The notes under the pieces were generated by a model. It worked only from the letters and a program-made list of their open reading frames with translations. It searched no databases and was not told where the DNA came from. Position numbers and translations under genes: made by a program. A DNA stretch of 13,351 bases, taken from a bacterium (GTDB lineage: Bacteria; Sumerlaeota; Sumerlaeia; MVZB01). Within the stretch, counting starts at the first letter, position 1. Each line of letters opens with the position of its first letter. Shown one piece after another: positions 7,179 through 13,106 of the stretch. The stretch spans positions 1 to 13,351 of the forward strand of contig JAMCWS010000029.1 of NCBI GenBank assembly GCA_023480605.1, given 5' to 3'.

Positions 7179-7214
7179 ATCGCAACCGCTTCGCCACAAA
7201 TTAAACTGCGGCGC
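7179..7214. repeat. 36-bp direct repeat, copy 1
   Basis: Begins ATCGCAACCGCTTCGCC and ends ATTAAACTGCGGCGC. It is identical to 7248-7283 except for C7197 versus A7266. The two copies are separated by 33 bp of unrelated sequence. Only two copies are seen and no cas gene is present. Confidence 0.85.
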
Positions 7215-7247
7215 CCGGCCGCCCGAGTAATACAGCGCCACTACCAA

Positions 7248-7283
7248 ATCGCAACCGCTTCGCCAAAAATTAAACTGCGGCGC
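7248..7283. repeat. 36-bp direct repeat, copy 2
   Basis: Second copy of the repeat at 7179-7214, one mismatch in 36. The repeat-plus-spacer period is 69 bp. It lies in gene-free DNA upstream of the broken isocitrate lyase-family gene. It may be a dispersed intergenic repeat or a CRISPR-like minimal unit. Confidence 0.85.
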
Positions 7284-7733
7284 GGCAGCGTCCGCAAAGG
7301 CTCTGTTGAATTGAGCCGCTTTGCGCGGAGTAAGTCCTTTTGGCGGCGGAGCGTTGCTTACGGGTTCATTATGCTCTGTCGAAAGTCGGGGTCAAGCGGG
7401 AAGCGGAAAATATTACATGCTGAGGCAGGCATGTGGAGCCGACAAAGTGGCGCAATGAGCGTGGGGAGGACGCACAATGACGGTGCGCCAATGAGCACGG
7501 TCGTGATCGGGCAAGGTCGAATCGGGGCGCGGCGAGTCGCGAGGATATCTGTAACGACCGGTGATCGGAGAGTGGAGCGTGGCTTGGTAAGCTGGCGGCG
7601 CTGATAAGGTACTCTTCGGACGCGCCACCCGAGGGGTCATACCCGTTCAAATCGAGGTCAAAGCAGGTTGACATCACGATCCGGAAGGCATAGAACTTTG
7701 CCTGCCATCAGCCCATGAGCGGCCGGCGCACGC

Positions 7734-7778
7734 CCCGGATTTGTGTCAAAAAGAGACACGATGGGCGCGAAATCCGGG
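7734..7778. repeat. Nested hairpin, 9-bp outer and 5-bp inner stem
   Basis: CCCGGATTT (7734-7742) pairs with AAATCCGGG (7770-7778). Directly inside on the 5' side GTGTC (7743-7747) pairs with GACAC (7755-7759) around AAAAAGA, leaving a 10-nt bulge on the 3' side. All 14 pairs are perfect. It could form as RNA or as extruded single-stranded DNA. No gene or known riboswitch motif is recognised. Confidence 0.6.
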
Positions 7779-7865
7779 CTAACCCACGCGATTGGGAGTT
7801 TTTGTCTCAACGATGAAGCGAATTATTTACTTAGTTGACCTATTTTGTCGTGAATTACCCCATCA

Positions 7866-7920
7866 GGCCATCGCCGGTACCGTCCGATAGGTATAGATAG
7901 GGACGGTCACGGCCATCGCC
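7866..7920. repeat. 7-bp hairpin flanked by 10-bp direct repeats
   Basis: GGCCATCGCC occurs at 7866-7875 and again at 7911-7920. Between them ACCGTCC (7879-7885) and GGACGGT (7901-7907) form a perfect inverted repeat around a 15-nt loop. The unit ends 54 bp before the ATG of the primase-like gene, so it could be a control or replication site of the former element. Confidence 0.5.
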
Positions 7921-7974
7921 GCCTCAGATCACCGGCCACCCACCAGTCAAGAGAGTCAAGTTGTCGTCAGTACC

Positions 7975-8943
7975 ATGGGAGTCTGCCAGTATGCCGCGTT
8001 GCGCGGCCTGGCTGTCAAGGCGTTCGAGAGTCTGGGCTGTACCGGCGAGGACGGTGAGGTCCACATCCCGATGCGCGATCTCACCGGCCAGGTCACCGGC
8101 TGGCGGCGCCGGAAGGCGGACGGCTCGCTCTTCCCTCCGGGTAAACACGGGAAGCCCTGTAAAGCAAAATCTGTTTACGGTTCGAAACCTGGCCTCTTCT
8201 ACCGCTACTTGATCGCCGATACGCCGCACGTCATCGTCTGCGAGGGCGAGATCGACACCTTGGCGGCCCTTTCGGCAGGTGAAGATGCGATCGGCACGCC
8301 GGGTTGCAGTCCGGCCAAGCACTTGCTGCCATGGCTCGTTATCCTCGTTCGGGGCCGTGAGGCGATCCTGGCCCCGGATCCCGGAGAGTCAGGCCTCAAG
8401 TGGCTCCGCAAAGTCGGCACGGCCTTGATTGAGACCGGGATAAAGGTCCGGGTCATCCCACCCTCCGACGGGGATCTTGATAAGCGCCTGCACTGCGGGC
8501 CGAATCTTCAGATATCCATGCAAGCCTTGATCGAGGCGGCGGTGCCCTGGGTGGAGAACTCCTCGAACCCCTCGTACCCTCTAAACCCGTACCCCTTGAA
8601 CCCGTACCTCTTGGCATCGTCAACCTTTACCCATGACGCTTTACCCCTGGCCTCTGCACACCTTGCGCCTTCGCCTGCCACCTTTGCGGCCCTGCCCGCG
8701 ACCGCCTCCGGCAACGCCGCCCGCCCGCCGCGAGAATGGACTTCTGGCATATGCGGGGTAACTTATTGTAAGGCCAATGGTTACAGATGTGAGGGGGAAC
8801 GTGAGAATGGCCCCCGAGATGGCCGATTGAGGCCGGAAACCGGGGGCGAGCGGGCCGCCACGGTCTTCGCGCTGGGATCAACCGGCATTCCACCCCCGAG
8901 AGGTCAACCGAACGCCGGATTCGCGGCGGGAATACCCTCATAA
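7975..8943 (+). CDS. TOPRIM-domain primase-like protein, probably truncated remnant
   Basis: Nominal 322-residue frame of which only about the first 190 residues look genuine. The start MGVCQYAALRGLAVKAF resembles the opening of phage or plasmid primase-like proteins (YAxxKGLPVxFLRxLGL). A small beta-rich segment (VHIPMRDLTGQVTGWRRR) and a TOPRIM domain at about 84-165 follow. The TOPRIM part shows VIVCEGEIDTLAALSAG with E90, GTPG, and D135 in ILAPDPGESG. The usual DxD is DPG here, so the second metal-binding Asp is missing. No CHC2 zinc finger and no helicase domain are present. From about residue 195 the frame runs through short NPYPLNPY-type repeats and low-quality sequence with DNA hairpins, unlikely to be real protein. 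No good ribosome-binding site precedes the ATG. I infer the replication gene of a decayed mobile element or prophage. Confidence 0.62.
   Translation: MGVCQYAALRGLAVKAFESLGCTGEDGEVHIPMRDLTGQVTGWRRRKADGSLFPPGKHGKPCKAKSVYGSKPGLFYRYLIADTPHVIVCEGEIDTLAALSAGEDAIGTPGCSPAKHLLPWLVILVRGREAILAPDPGESGLKWLRKVGTALIETGIKVRVIPPSDGDLDKRLHCGPNLQISMQALIEAAVPWVENSSNPSYPLNPYPLNPYLLASSTFTHDALPLASAHLAPSPATFAALPATASGNAARPPREWTSGICGVTYCKANGYRCEGERENGPRDGRLRPETGGERAATVFALGSTGIPPPRGQPNAGFAAGIPS
8560..8615 (+). repeat. Short degenerate tandem repeats in the tail of the primase-like frame
   Basis: Imperfect 9-bp units of the type CCTCGAACC, CCTCGTACC, CTCTAAACC, CCTTGAACC joined by CGTACC. They encode NPSYPLNPYPLNPYLL. 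Such pyrimidine-biased short repeats look like an insertion of simple repeat DNA rather than conserved protein. Confidence 0.6.
8758..8784. repeat. Nested hairpin GTAAC/GTTAC with inner ATTG/CAAT
   Basis: GTAAC (8758-8762) pairs with GTTAC (8780-8784), and inside it ATTG (8765-8768) pairs with CAAT (8775-8778) around TAAGGC. The only unpaired bases between the two stems are TT on one side and G on the other. It lies within the doubtful tail of the primase-like frame, 26 bp before another nested hairpin. Confidence 0.45.
8810..8847. repeat. Nested GC-rich hairpin
   Basis: GCCCCCG (8810-8816) pairs perfectly with CGGGGGC (8841-8847). Inside, GGCC (8821-8824) and GGCC (8831-8834) close a GATTGA loop. 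This makes a two-step stem in 38 nt, inside the non-conserved tail of the primase-like frame. It could be an RNA structure, a recombination site or part of an element end. Confidence 0.5.
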
Positions 8944-9090
8944 CTACCCGTTCATGGCCGCAGTGGCGCGGCACGTGGGGCAGGTATTGCCTAGGGAAAG
9001 GAATCGCTGCGGCCAACACGCCGATCATGGGCGATGGCGGGTCGGCCACTGCTGTCGACACCAAGCATTCCGTCATCCCTGTGGCCGACT
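8944..9090. other. Short gap between primase remnant and cytochrome gene
   Basis: No gene or clear terminator is recognised between the stop of the primase-like frame and the stop of the convergent cytochrome gene. Codon-like stretches are present in several frames but none has a known motif. Confidence 0.3.
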
Positions 9091-10743
9091 CTATTGATGG
9101 GTTCGTAGGTCGGTTCCCGGTGCCCCGCTCATCTTTGCCACGGCCTTCCCCGCGCCGTGGTTGATCCTGGCCACCTTCGCCCCATAATCAAAATGATCAT
9201 CGTGGTCGGGGGTATGGCAGGCGAGGCAGGTGGCGGCCGGGACGGCTTTCCTGGGCAGGGCGGCGCGCGCCGCGGCCTTCAGTTCCTTGAACTTCCCCTC
9301 CGGCATCCACTTCTCGGCCCCGGTGGCCAGGCGGCGCTGCTGCGTCACGTGCTCCATCGCCGGGCCGTGGCAGACCTCGCACTGGACGCCGGACATCCTG
9401 TCCGCCTCGGCGAAACGGCTGCCGGGGTCGGTCGCGGCGTAAAAGCCGTTGGCCCTTCGGAATCCGGTCGTGTGGCAGGGCAGGCACTCGGGATTGAAAT
9501 GCTGGTTGCGGTCCACGAGCGTCTGGAACGCCCGGGCGTGGGCCGACGCCAGCCAACCCTGGTGGATCGCCCCATGGCACTGGGCGCAACGGCCGGCGCC
9601 GGCATAGATCGCCGGGGCGTCCTCGGGCGGCAGGAACGTCAGCTTGCGCGTCTCGCCCTTGAACTCCTCGATGAGAGCCAGCATCGCGGGGTCGGCGGGC
9701 AGGTCCTTGGTCACGTAGAGCGACTCGGGCGGCGCCGCCAGCCTCCAGCGGCCGTCGGGTTTGCGCATCAGGCGCGCCCGGCCGATCTCCTTGCCGCGCG
9801 AGTTCTGGACGGTTAGGATCGCGACGCCGCCCACCTCGTGCAGGATCTTGCCGCCGGCGGCGCGCCCCAGAGGATCGGTGCGGACGATGACGTCGATCTG
9901 CGGAAACCGCCGCACCAGGGCGTCGCATGAAGCCTCATCCCCCGCATAGAGCAGGATCAGCAAATCCACCTTCCCGCGCAGTTCTTCAACGACCGGCCCC
10001 AGGCATGCCCCAGGCTCCCGTAACACGAAATGCGCCGTCTCGATCTGCGCGATTCCATTCCCATTGCCCCCATCGCCCTTATCCGTTCTGCCCGCCTGCT
10101 CCTCTGTGCTCCCTGTGCCTCTGTGTGAGACTCGAATTGCCTTCGCCCCCGGCACCGGCAGCACCAACCGCCCCTCGATCGACGCCGTCCCGGTGATCCC
10201 GATCCGCAGTTCCTTTCCGTCAGGCAACGCTCGTGTCACGAGCCGACTGGCATGAAACGCAAGCCTCTCCGGCGCACCCTTTGCAAACAAGTTCGCGCTC
10301 ACGAACGATTCGTAGAGATCCGGATACAGCTTCTTGATGTTGGCGTAGTAATCCGCGCTCAGGTTCGCCTCGGGGAACGAGACGTTGATTGCGTCATACC
10401 TGAGTTGACCCAACGCCCGCATCAAGAACGTCGTCTTGAGCGACAGCACCGGCAGACTCAAAATGCTCGGATGCGCCCACTCCCCGTCGTCCACCCGCAG
10501 TGCGCCTTCATTCTTCCCATACAGCGCCGCTTCATACTGTACGCCCCTTTGCTGCTTCGTTTTGCACCCGCAAGGCTCGATTTCGCTGTGTCGGGAGCCT
10601 GCAAAGGAAAGCATTACCGTCGAGTTGTTGTCTGGATCATTGGCTTTTATAATCGCAGCCGAAAAACCGAACAAAATGATTATCATCAACAAATACGCGA
10701 CCATGATGTTCCGCGCTTGCGTATCTGTTACACAGATCAACAT
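9091..10743 (-). CDS. Tetraheme cytochrome c with N-terminal 5'-nucleotidase/UshA-like region
   Basis: 550-residue exported protein. The start is ATG 10743 with GGAGAG and a 5-nt spacer. A hydrophobic segment (MVAYLLMIIILFGFSAAI, residues 14-31) is a signal anchor or uncleaved signal peptide. Residues 43-340 resemble the metallophosphoesterase/UshA-like region often fused to cytochromes, including the conserved EPCGC (56-60), but I do not see the full set of metal-binding residues. The C-terminal cytochrome c554-like domain has four CxxCH haem sites: CAQCH (386), CLPCH (420), CEVCH (455) and CLACH (506). Histidines such as H394 and H402 are possible distal ligands. It likely acts in electron transfer outside the cytoplasmic membrane; the partner is unknown. 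Residues 206-229 are a repeat-like low-complexity insertion. It lies downstream of two small membrane-protein genes on the same strand, and its 5' end is AT-rich like them. Confidence 0.88.
   Translation of the reverse strand: MLICVTDTQARNIMVAYLLMIIILFGFSAAIIKANDPDNNSTVMLSFAGSRHSEIEPCGCKTKQQRGVQYEAALYGKNEGALRVDDGEWAHPSILSLPVLSLKTTFLMRALGQLRYDAINVSFPEANLSADYYANIKKLYPDLYESFVSANLFAKGAPERLAFHASRLVTRALPDGKELRIGITGTASIEGRLVLPVPGAKAIRVSHRGTGSTEEQAGRTDKGDGGNGNGIAQIETAHFVLREPGACLGPVVEELRGKVDLLILLYAGDEASCDALVRRFPQIDVIVRTDPLGRAAGGKILHEVGGVAILTVQNSRGKEIGRARLMRKPDGRWRLAAPPESLYVTKDLPADPAMLALIEEFKGETRKLTFLPPEDAPAIYAGAGRCAQCHGAIHQGWLASAHARAFQTLVDRNQHFNPECLPCHTTGFRRANGFYAATDPGSRFAEADRMSGVQCEVCHGPAMEHVTQQRRLATGAEKWMPEGKFKELKAAARAALPRKAVPAATCLACHTPDHDDHFDYGAKVARINHGAGKAVAKMSGAPGTDLRTHQ
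10054..10128 (-). repeat. In-frame low-complexity insertion in the cytochrome gene
   Basis: The coding strand here is a purine-rich run of CACAGAGG-, CACAGGGAG- and GGGCGATGGGGG-like words encoding SHRGTGSTEEQAGRTDKGDG and then GNGNG. It interrupts otherwise ordinary sequence between KAIRV and IAQIETAHF and keeps the frame. It has the look of the dispersed 'cacagaggcacagagg' simple repeats seen in many environmental genomes, though the source cannot be proved here. Confidence 0.55.
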
Positions 10744-10762
10744 AAGCGCTCTCCAACGATCA

Positions 10763-10768
10763 TACCTA
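10763..10768 (-). promoter_or_regulatory. Possible -10 element for the cytochrome gene
   Basis: TATGAT on the minus strand (five of six matches to TATAAT) lies 19 bp upstream of the start codon, in the 67-bp gap after the 103-residue gene. No matching -35 hexamer is seen, and the distance would leave a very short leader overlapping the ribosome-binding site. The call is therefore weak. Confidence 0.2.
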
Positions 10769-10810
10769 ATGAATTACCTGTCCCCATTTTTCCACGCTTG
10801 CGAGTAAATT

Positions 10811-11122
10811 TCACGGGTCTTTTATATGGTGTTTTAATCTCTTGTCGCACCATAGATAAAGTTTCTTAACTGAGGAATTGAACCACATCCCTATCAGCAA
10901 AATTATAATAACGGCCCCGACAATTATAAATACAGCATATTTCGGTGACATATTGAAGGTAACAATAGATCTTTCGTGATTCAGATGATATGCGAGTTGG
11001 CTAATACTACTCAATAACGCCACATTTATGACTATGTTAATTATTTTAATATATTTTATTACCAATGACTCGTAGGCGACATCACATATACAGAGTCTAT
11101 CTATACACATATATAGCAACAT
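10811..11122 (-). CDS. Small hypothetical membrane protein (103 aa), AT-rich
   Basis: No family recognised. Two hydrophobic segments are visible: residues about 20-42 (LVIKYIKIINIVINVALLSSIS) and 61-81 (YAVFIIVGAVIIILLIGMW). They are separated by a short polar stretch and followed by a basic tail (VKKLYLWCDKRLKHHIKDP) that would be cytoplasmic. Start choice is uncertain: ATG 11122 or ATG 11110, neither with a clear ribosome-binding site. It lies 18 bp after the 115-residue gene, so the pair is probably co-transcribed. The DNA is far more AT-rich than the neighbouring chromosome, suggesting horizontal acquisition. Immunity or antitoxin-type membrane proteins can look like this, but nothing in the sequence proves such a role. 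Confidence 0.6.
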   Translation of the reverse strand: MLLYMCIDRLCICDVAYESLVIKYIKIINIVINVALLSSISQLAYHLNHERSIVTFNMSPKYAVFIIVGAVIIILLIGMWFNSSVKKLYLWCDKRLKHHIKDP

Positions 11123-11140
11123 AAAGACGTAACCGCTTAA

Positions 11141-11488
11141 TCACATTATAATATCATATATATCCATGGATATGCTTTCAGGCGGGAGTCCAAGTAATTC
11201 TACTCCACAAATATAAAACACCTCCCATACCAAAAAAATGGATACCGCAATCTCAATATTGTAATAAATACCGCTCTTGCCGTAAATAACTAGTGCGCTG
11301 ATCAACACGAATAATAAGAGCAGCATTATTGATGCGGCCATAAACGTTCTTGTCGCTATTGATATGCGAAACCCCGATATTGCTACGCTATGAATATATA
11401 TAATATACACGACTAATAAGGAAACACTCGCAATTAATACTGCTAAAGACAACCATCTAATTAACCGTTTCTTTCGCCGTTCTTGCAT
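11141..11488 (-). CDS. Small hypothetical membrane protein (115 aa), AT-rich
   Basis: No family recognised. A basic N-terminus (MQERRKKRLIRW) precedes three hydrophobic segments at about 12-33, 47-69 and 75-97, with a short acidic C-terminus (PPESISMDIYDIIM). By the positive-inside rule the N-terminus would face the cytoplasm. ATG 11488 has only a weak GAG-type ribosome-binding site. It is the first gene of the AT-rich pair and is followed 18 bp later by the 103-residue gene. An AT-rich stretch upstream (TATATT near 11520) could hold a promoter. The base composition contrasts strongly with the GC-rich genes on both sides. Confidence 0.62.
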   Translation of the reverse strand: MQERRKKRLIRWLSLAVLIASVSLLVVYIIYIHSVAISGFRISIATRTFMAASIMLLLLFVLISALVIYGKSGIYYNIEIAVSIFLVWEVFYICGVELLGLPPESISMDIYDIIM

Positions 11489-11584
11489 GTTGCTGTCAAT
11501 CTCACATATGTTGCATGATATATTTGGCGTTCTGGTAAAACCGTGGCCTTCCCCTTGTCAGTGCATCTATCCACTATAATTCCG

Positions 11585-11640
11585 GAAGAGGCAAATTATT
11601 GTGCCACCCCTCTTTAATACCTTAATAAATCCGCCTCTTC
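11585..11640. repeat. Imperfect inverted repeat abutting the IS end
   Basis: GAAGAGGC (11585-11592) and GCCTCTTC (11633-11640) are perfectly inverted, and the pairing continues loosely into AAATTATT versus AATAAATCC. It lies between the ISL3 transposase stop and the AT-rich membrane genes. It could be a bidirectional transcription end or the edge of an older insertion. Confidence 0.4.
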
Positions 11641-12892
11641 AAAAGAATTCGTGGGTGAAGTGGGGTTGGTGTAGATCGCCAAGTCGATGATACAACACGG
11701 TATCCAGCGTCTTAAAGGCGCCGTAGCCATAGGCCATTTTGGTGCTCAGTTTGGCCTTGTTGTTCAGTCCCTCCACGGCGCCGCTGGAAAACTCCTTTTT
11801 CGCCCGGAACCAGTTGAGGATCAGCTCGCGGTGGCCGCGCAGCATTCGGGCCACGCGCTTGACCGGCTCGATCTTGCTCAGCATCGCCCGCCGGCACCAG
11901 GCGTCCAGAAACACTCCCGCCCACCAATTCGAGACGTAATCCCAGAACTGGTGAAACTCCTCCTTCATCAGGTAGGCCTTGACCGTCCTGAGATTGTAGG
12001 GCAGGAGGCTGACCAGCTTCTCGCGCTGGCGGCCCGTCAGGTAGTGGTCGTGCCTGAGCAGGCACCAGCGGCTGTGCGCCAGGAGCGGCTCCAGGCCCCG
12101 GCGCTTCATTTGCTTGGCTTCCTCGGCCCGCACCTGGTCGATGGCCTTGTTCATGTGCTGCATGAGATGAAACCGGTCGAGTACGTGGATGGCGTGGGGG
12201 ATCTTTTTGGCGATCACCTTGAGGTACGCCTTCCACATGTCGCTGGCCACGAAGGCGATGGCGGCGCTGCGCTCGCGGTCCAGCCAGTGGAAGAACCGCA
12301 GCAGGGTCTTGGCCTTGCGATGTTCGCCGACCCAGGGCAGGCGCTTTCGCCCCTCATTGATCTGGTAGACCACGGTGGCGTAGACGTGGCCCTTGCGCCA
12401 GGCGATCTCGTCGACGCCGATGGCCGTGATGCCCGAGAGGTCCAGGCGCTCGCGACCCCAAGCCACCGCCCCCTCGACCGCGCCGGCCACCGTGTGCCAC
12501 GAGGTGCGAAAGCGCGCGGCCACCACCGACCAAGCCAAGAGTTTCGCCCAGTCGGCCAGAAACCAGGCGTAGCGCGTCGTGATGGGGCTCTTGCCCTCGG
12601 TCCAGGGCAGGCGCTCGACCTTGATGCCACACTGCGGGCAAGCGACCCGGCGCGGGGCGTAGACCAGAAACACCAGAATGCCCCAGAAGGGGATGAACTC
12701 GTAGCGCCGCTCGGGCAGGCGGTCGTAGCCCGCCGCCCGCGTGCCGCAGCCCGAGTCGATGCCGCGGCTTCCCCGGCGCGGACGGAGGGGGATTTCCAGA
12801 ATCGGGGCGCCTTCGAGCGCGATGAGCTCGGGCGGGCCGTAAACAAAACCCTTGAGCTTGTGGACGCGCTTGAGGATCGTGGTGATGTGCAT
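11639..12892 (-). CDS. ISL3-family transposase
   Basis: 417-residue DDE transposase, full length for the family. An N-terminal zinc-binding region with C49 and CPQC (85-88) precedes a helix-turn-helix segment (about 110-150). The RNase H-like catalytic core has D161 in GVDEIAWRKGHVY, D218 in VASDMWKAY and E374 in GAVEGLNNKAK, with the typical HVLDRFHLMQHMNKAIDQVR motif (236-255). ATG 12892 follows GGAG at about 5-nt spacing. The frame is intact with no internal stop, so the protein may be active. The last residues THEFF are encoded by the terminal inverted repeat, and the stop TGA is formed at the junction with flanking DNA. Confidence 0.95.
   Translation of the reverse strand: MHITTILKRVHKLKGFVYGPPELIALEGAPILEIPLRPRRGSRGIDSGCGTRAAGYDRLPERRYEFIPFWGILVFLVYAPRRVACPQCGIKVERLPWTEGKSPITTRYAWFLADWAKLLAWSVVAARFRTSWHTVAGAVEGAVAWGRERLDLSGITAIGVDEIAWRKGHVYATVVYQINEGRKRLPWVGEHRKAKTLLRFFHWLDRERSAAIAFVASDMWKAYLKVIAKKIPHAIHVLDRFHLMQHMNKAIDQVRAEEAKQMKRRGLEPLLAHSRWCLLRHDHYLTGRQREKLVSLLPYNLRTVKAYLMKEEFHQFWDYVSNWWAGVFLDAWCRRAMLSKIEPVKRVARMLRGHRELILNWFRAKKEFSSGAVEGLNNKAKLSTKMAYGYGAFKTLDTVLYHRLGDLHQPHFTHEFF
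11642..11658 (+). repeat. Left terminal inverted repeat of the ISL3-family element
   Basis: AAAGAATTCGTGGGTGA, the exact inverse of 12974-12990. It also encodes the last residues of the transposase (HEFF), and the stop codon (11639-11641) lies at or beyond the outer edge of the repeat. Confidence 0.85.
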
Positions 12893-12988
12893 CTCGTCTC
12901 CATTCCGGCGGATCAGTTTTTGGCGAAACCAATCAACCAGAACGCGCGGCGGGATGCACCCTTTTCTCAGAAGTCACCCACGAATTCT
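11644..12988 (-). mobile_element. ISL3-family insertion sequence (about 1.35 kb), apparently complete
   Basis: A single transposase gene is bounded by inverted ends. The left end AAAGAATTCGTGGGTGA (11642-11658) and the right end TCACCCACGAATTCTTT (12974-12990) match perfectly over 17 bp. Taking AGAATTC as the outermost bases, TTCAAA is found immediately outside both ends (11638-11643 and 12989-12994), which would be a 6-bp target duplication. ISL3 elements usually make 8-bp duplications, so the exact boundary and the duplication are uncertain. Length and single-gene layout suit the family. Confidence 0.8.
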
Positions 12989-12990
12989 TT
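12974..12990 (-). repeat. Right terminal inverted repeat of the ISL3-family element
   Basis: TCACCCACGAATTCTTT, perfect inverse of the left end. It lies 82 bp upstream of the transposase start codon. Confidence 0.85.
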
Positions 12991-12994
12991 CAAA

Positions 12995-13106
12995 GAATCT
13001 CTTTTTGGTTTTAATGAGGCAATAAATGGATATGATCCTAATGGATTAGATTAGAGAAAAAATGCAGGTGCAAGCGCTGGGGCTATCGTTGGTGGCGCCG
13101 CTAGGA
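12995..13106 (+). pseudogene. Remnant of an RHS-repeat polymorphic toxin gene (end of RHS core)
   Basis: The plus frame just after the IS reads ESLFGFNEAINGYDPNGLD and meets TAG at 13052-13054. It then continues in the same frame as RKNAGASAGAIVGGAARS. The piece GFNEAINGYDPNGLD matches the end of the RHS-associated core (LYGF..N.PINGYDPLGLD). That site normally precedes the variable C-terminal toxin domain, and the Gly/Ala-rich stretch after the stop looks like the linker often found there. The fragment is cut on the left by the ISL3-family element. On the right it runs into sequence that probably belongs to another IS (from about 13107). DNA here is AT-rich like the membrane genes at 10.8-11.5 kb. 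Evidence is a short motif, so confidence is moderate. Confidence 0.5.

Larger units (their letters stand above)
7284..7974. other. Gene-free region of about 690 bp with hairpins
   Basis: I see no supportable protein-coding gene. Short frames on either strand lack recognisable domains. The region holds loosely repeated CAATGAG words at about 7450-7500 and two clear hairpins annotated separately. It also has an AT-rich stretch at 7800-7860 just upstream of the primase-like gene. It may be the edge or origin-proximal DNA of a decayed mobile element. Confidence 0.4.

Noticed and set aside
7179..7283. CRISPR array call
   Set aside because: Only two repeats, one mismatch, no convincing internal palindrome and no cas genes; kept as direct repeats and listed as a finding.
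7369..7677. Minus-strand frames of 75-102 codons in the gene-free region
   Set aside because: They have no domain, no ribosome-binding site and no plausible composition, and overlapping frames of equal quality exist on the other strand.
8758..8847. Integron attC site or group II intron domain V
   Set aside because: The hairpins lack the conserved R'/R'' core sites of attC and the AGC-type domain V consensus, and no integrase or reverse transcriptase is present.
8627..9076. 149-codon minus-strand frame opposite the primase tail
   Set aside because: It crosses the hairpin region and simple repeats, has an Arg/Pro-rich shadow-like composition and shows no known motif.
11500..11621. Minus-strand reading GIKEGWHNNLPLPEL, stop, WIDALTRGRPRFYQN
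   Set aside because: It looks protein-like but contains stops and matches nothing I recognise. It may be a decayed gene edge; not supportable as a feature.
11687..13054. 455-codon plus-strand open frame across the transposase
   Set aside because: Most of it is antisense to the ISL3 transposase. Only its last 20 or so codons, outside the IS, match a separate RHS remnant.
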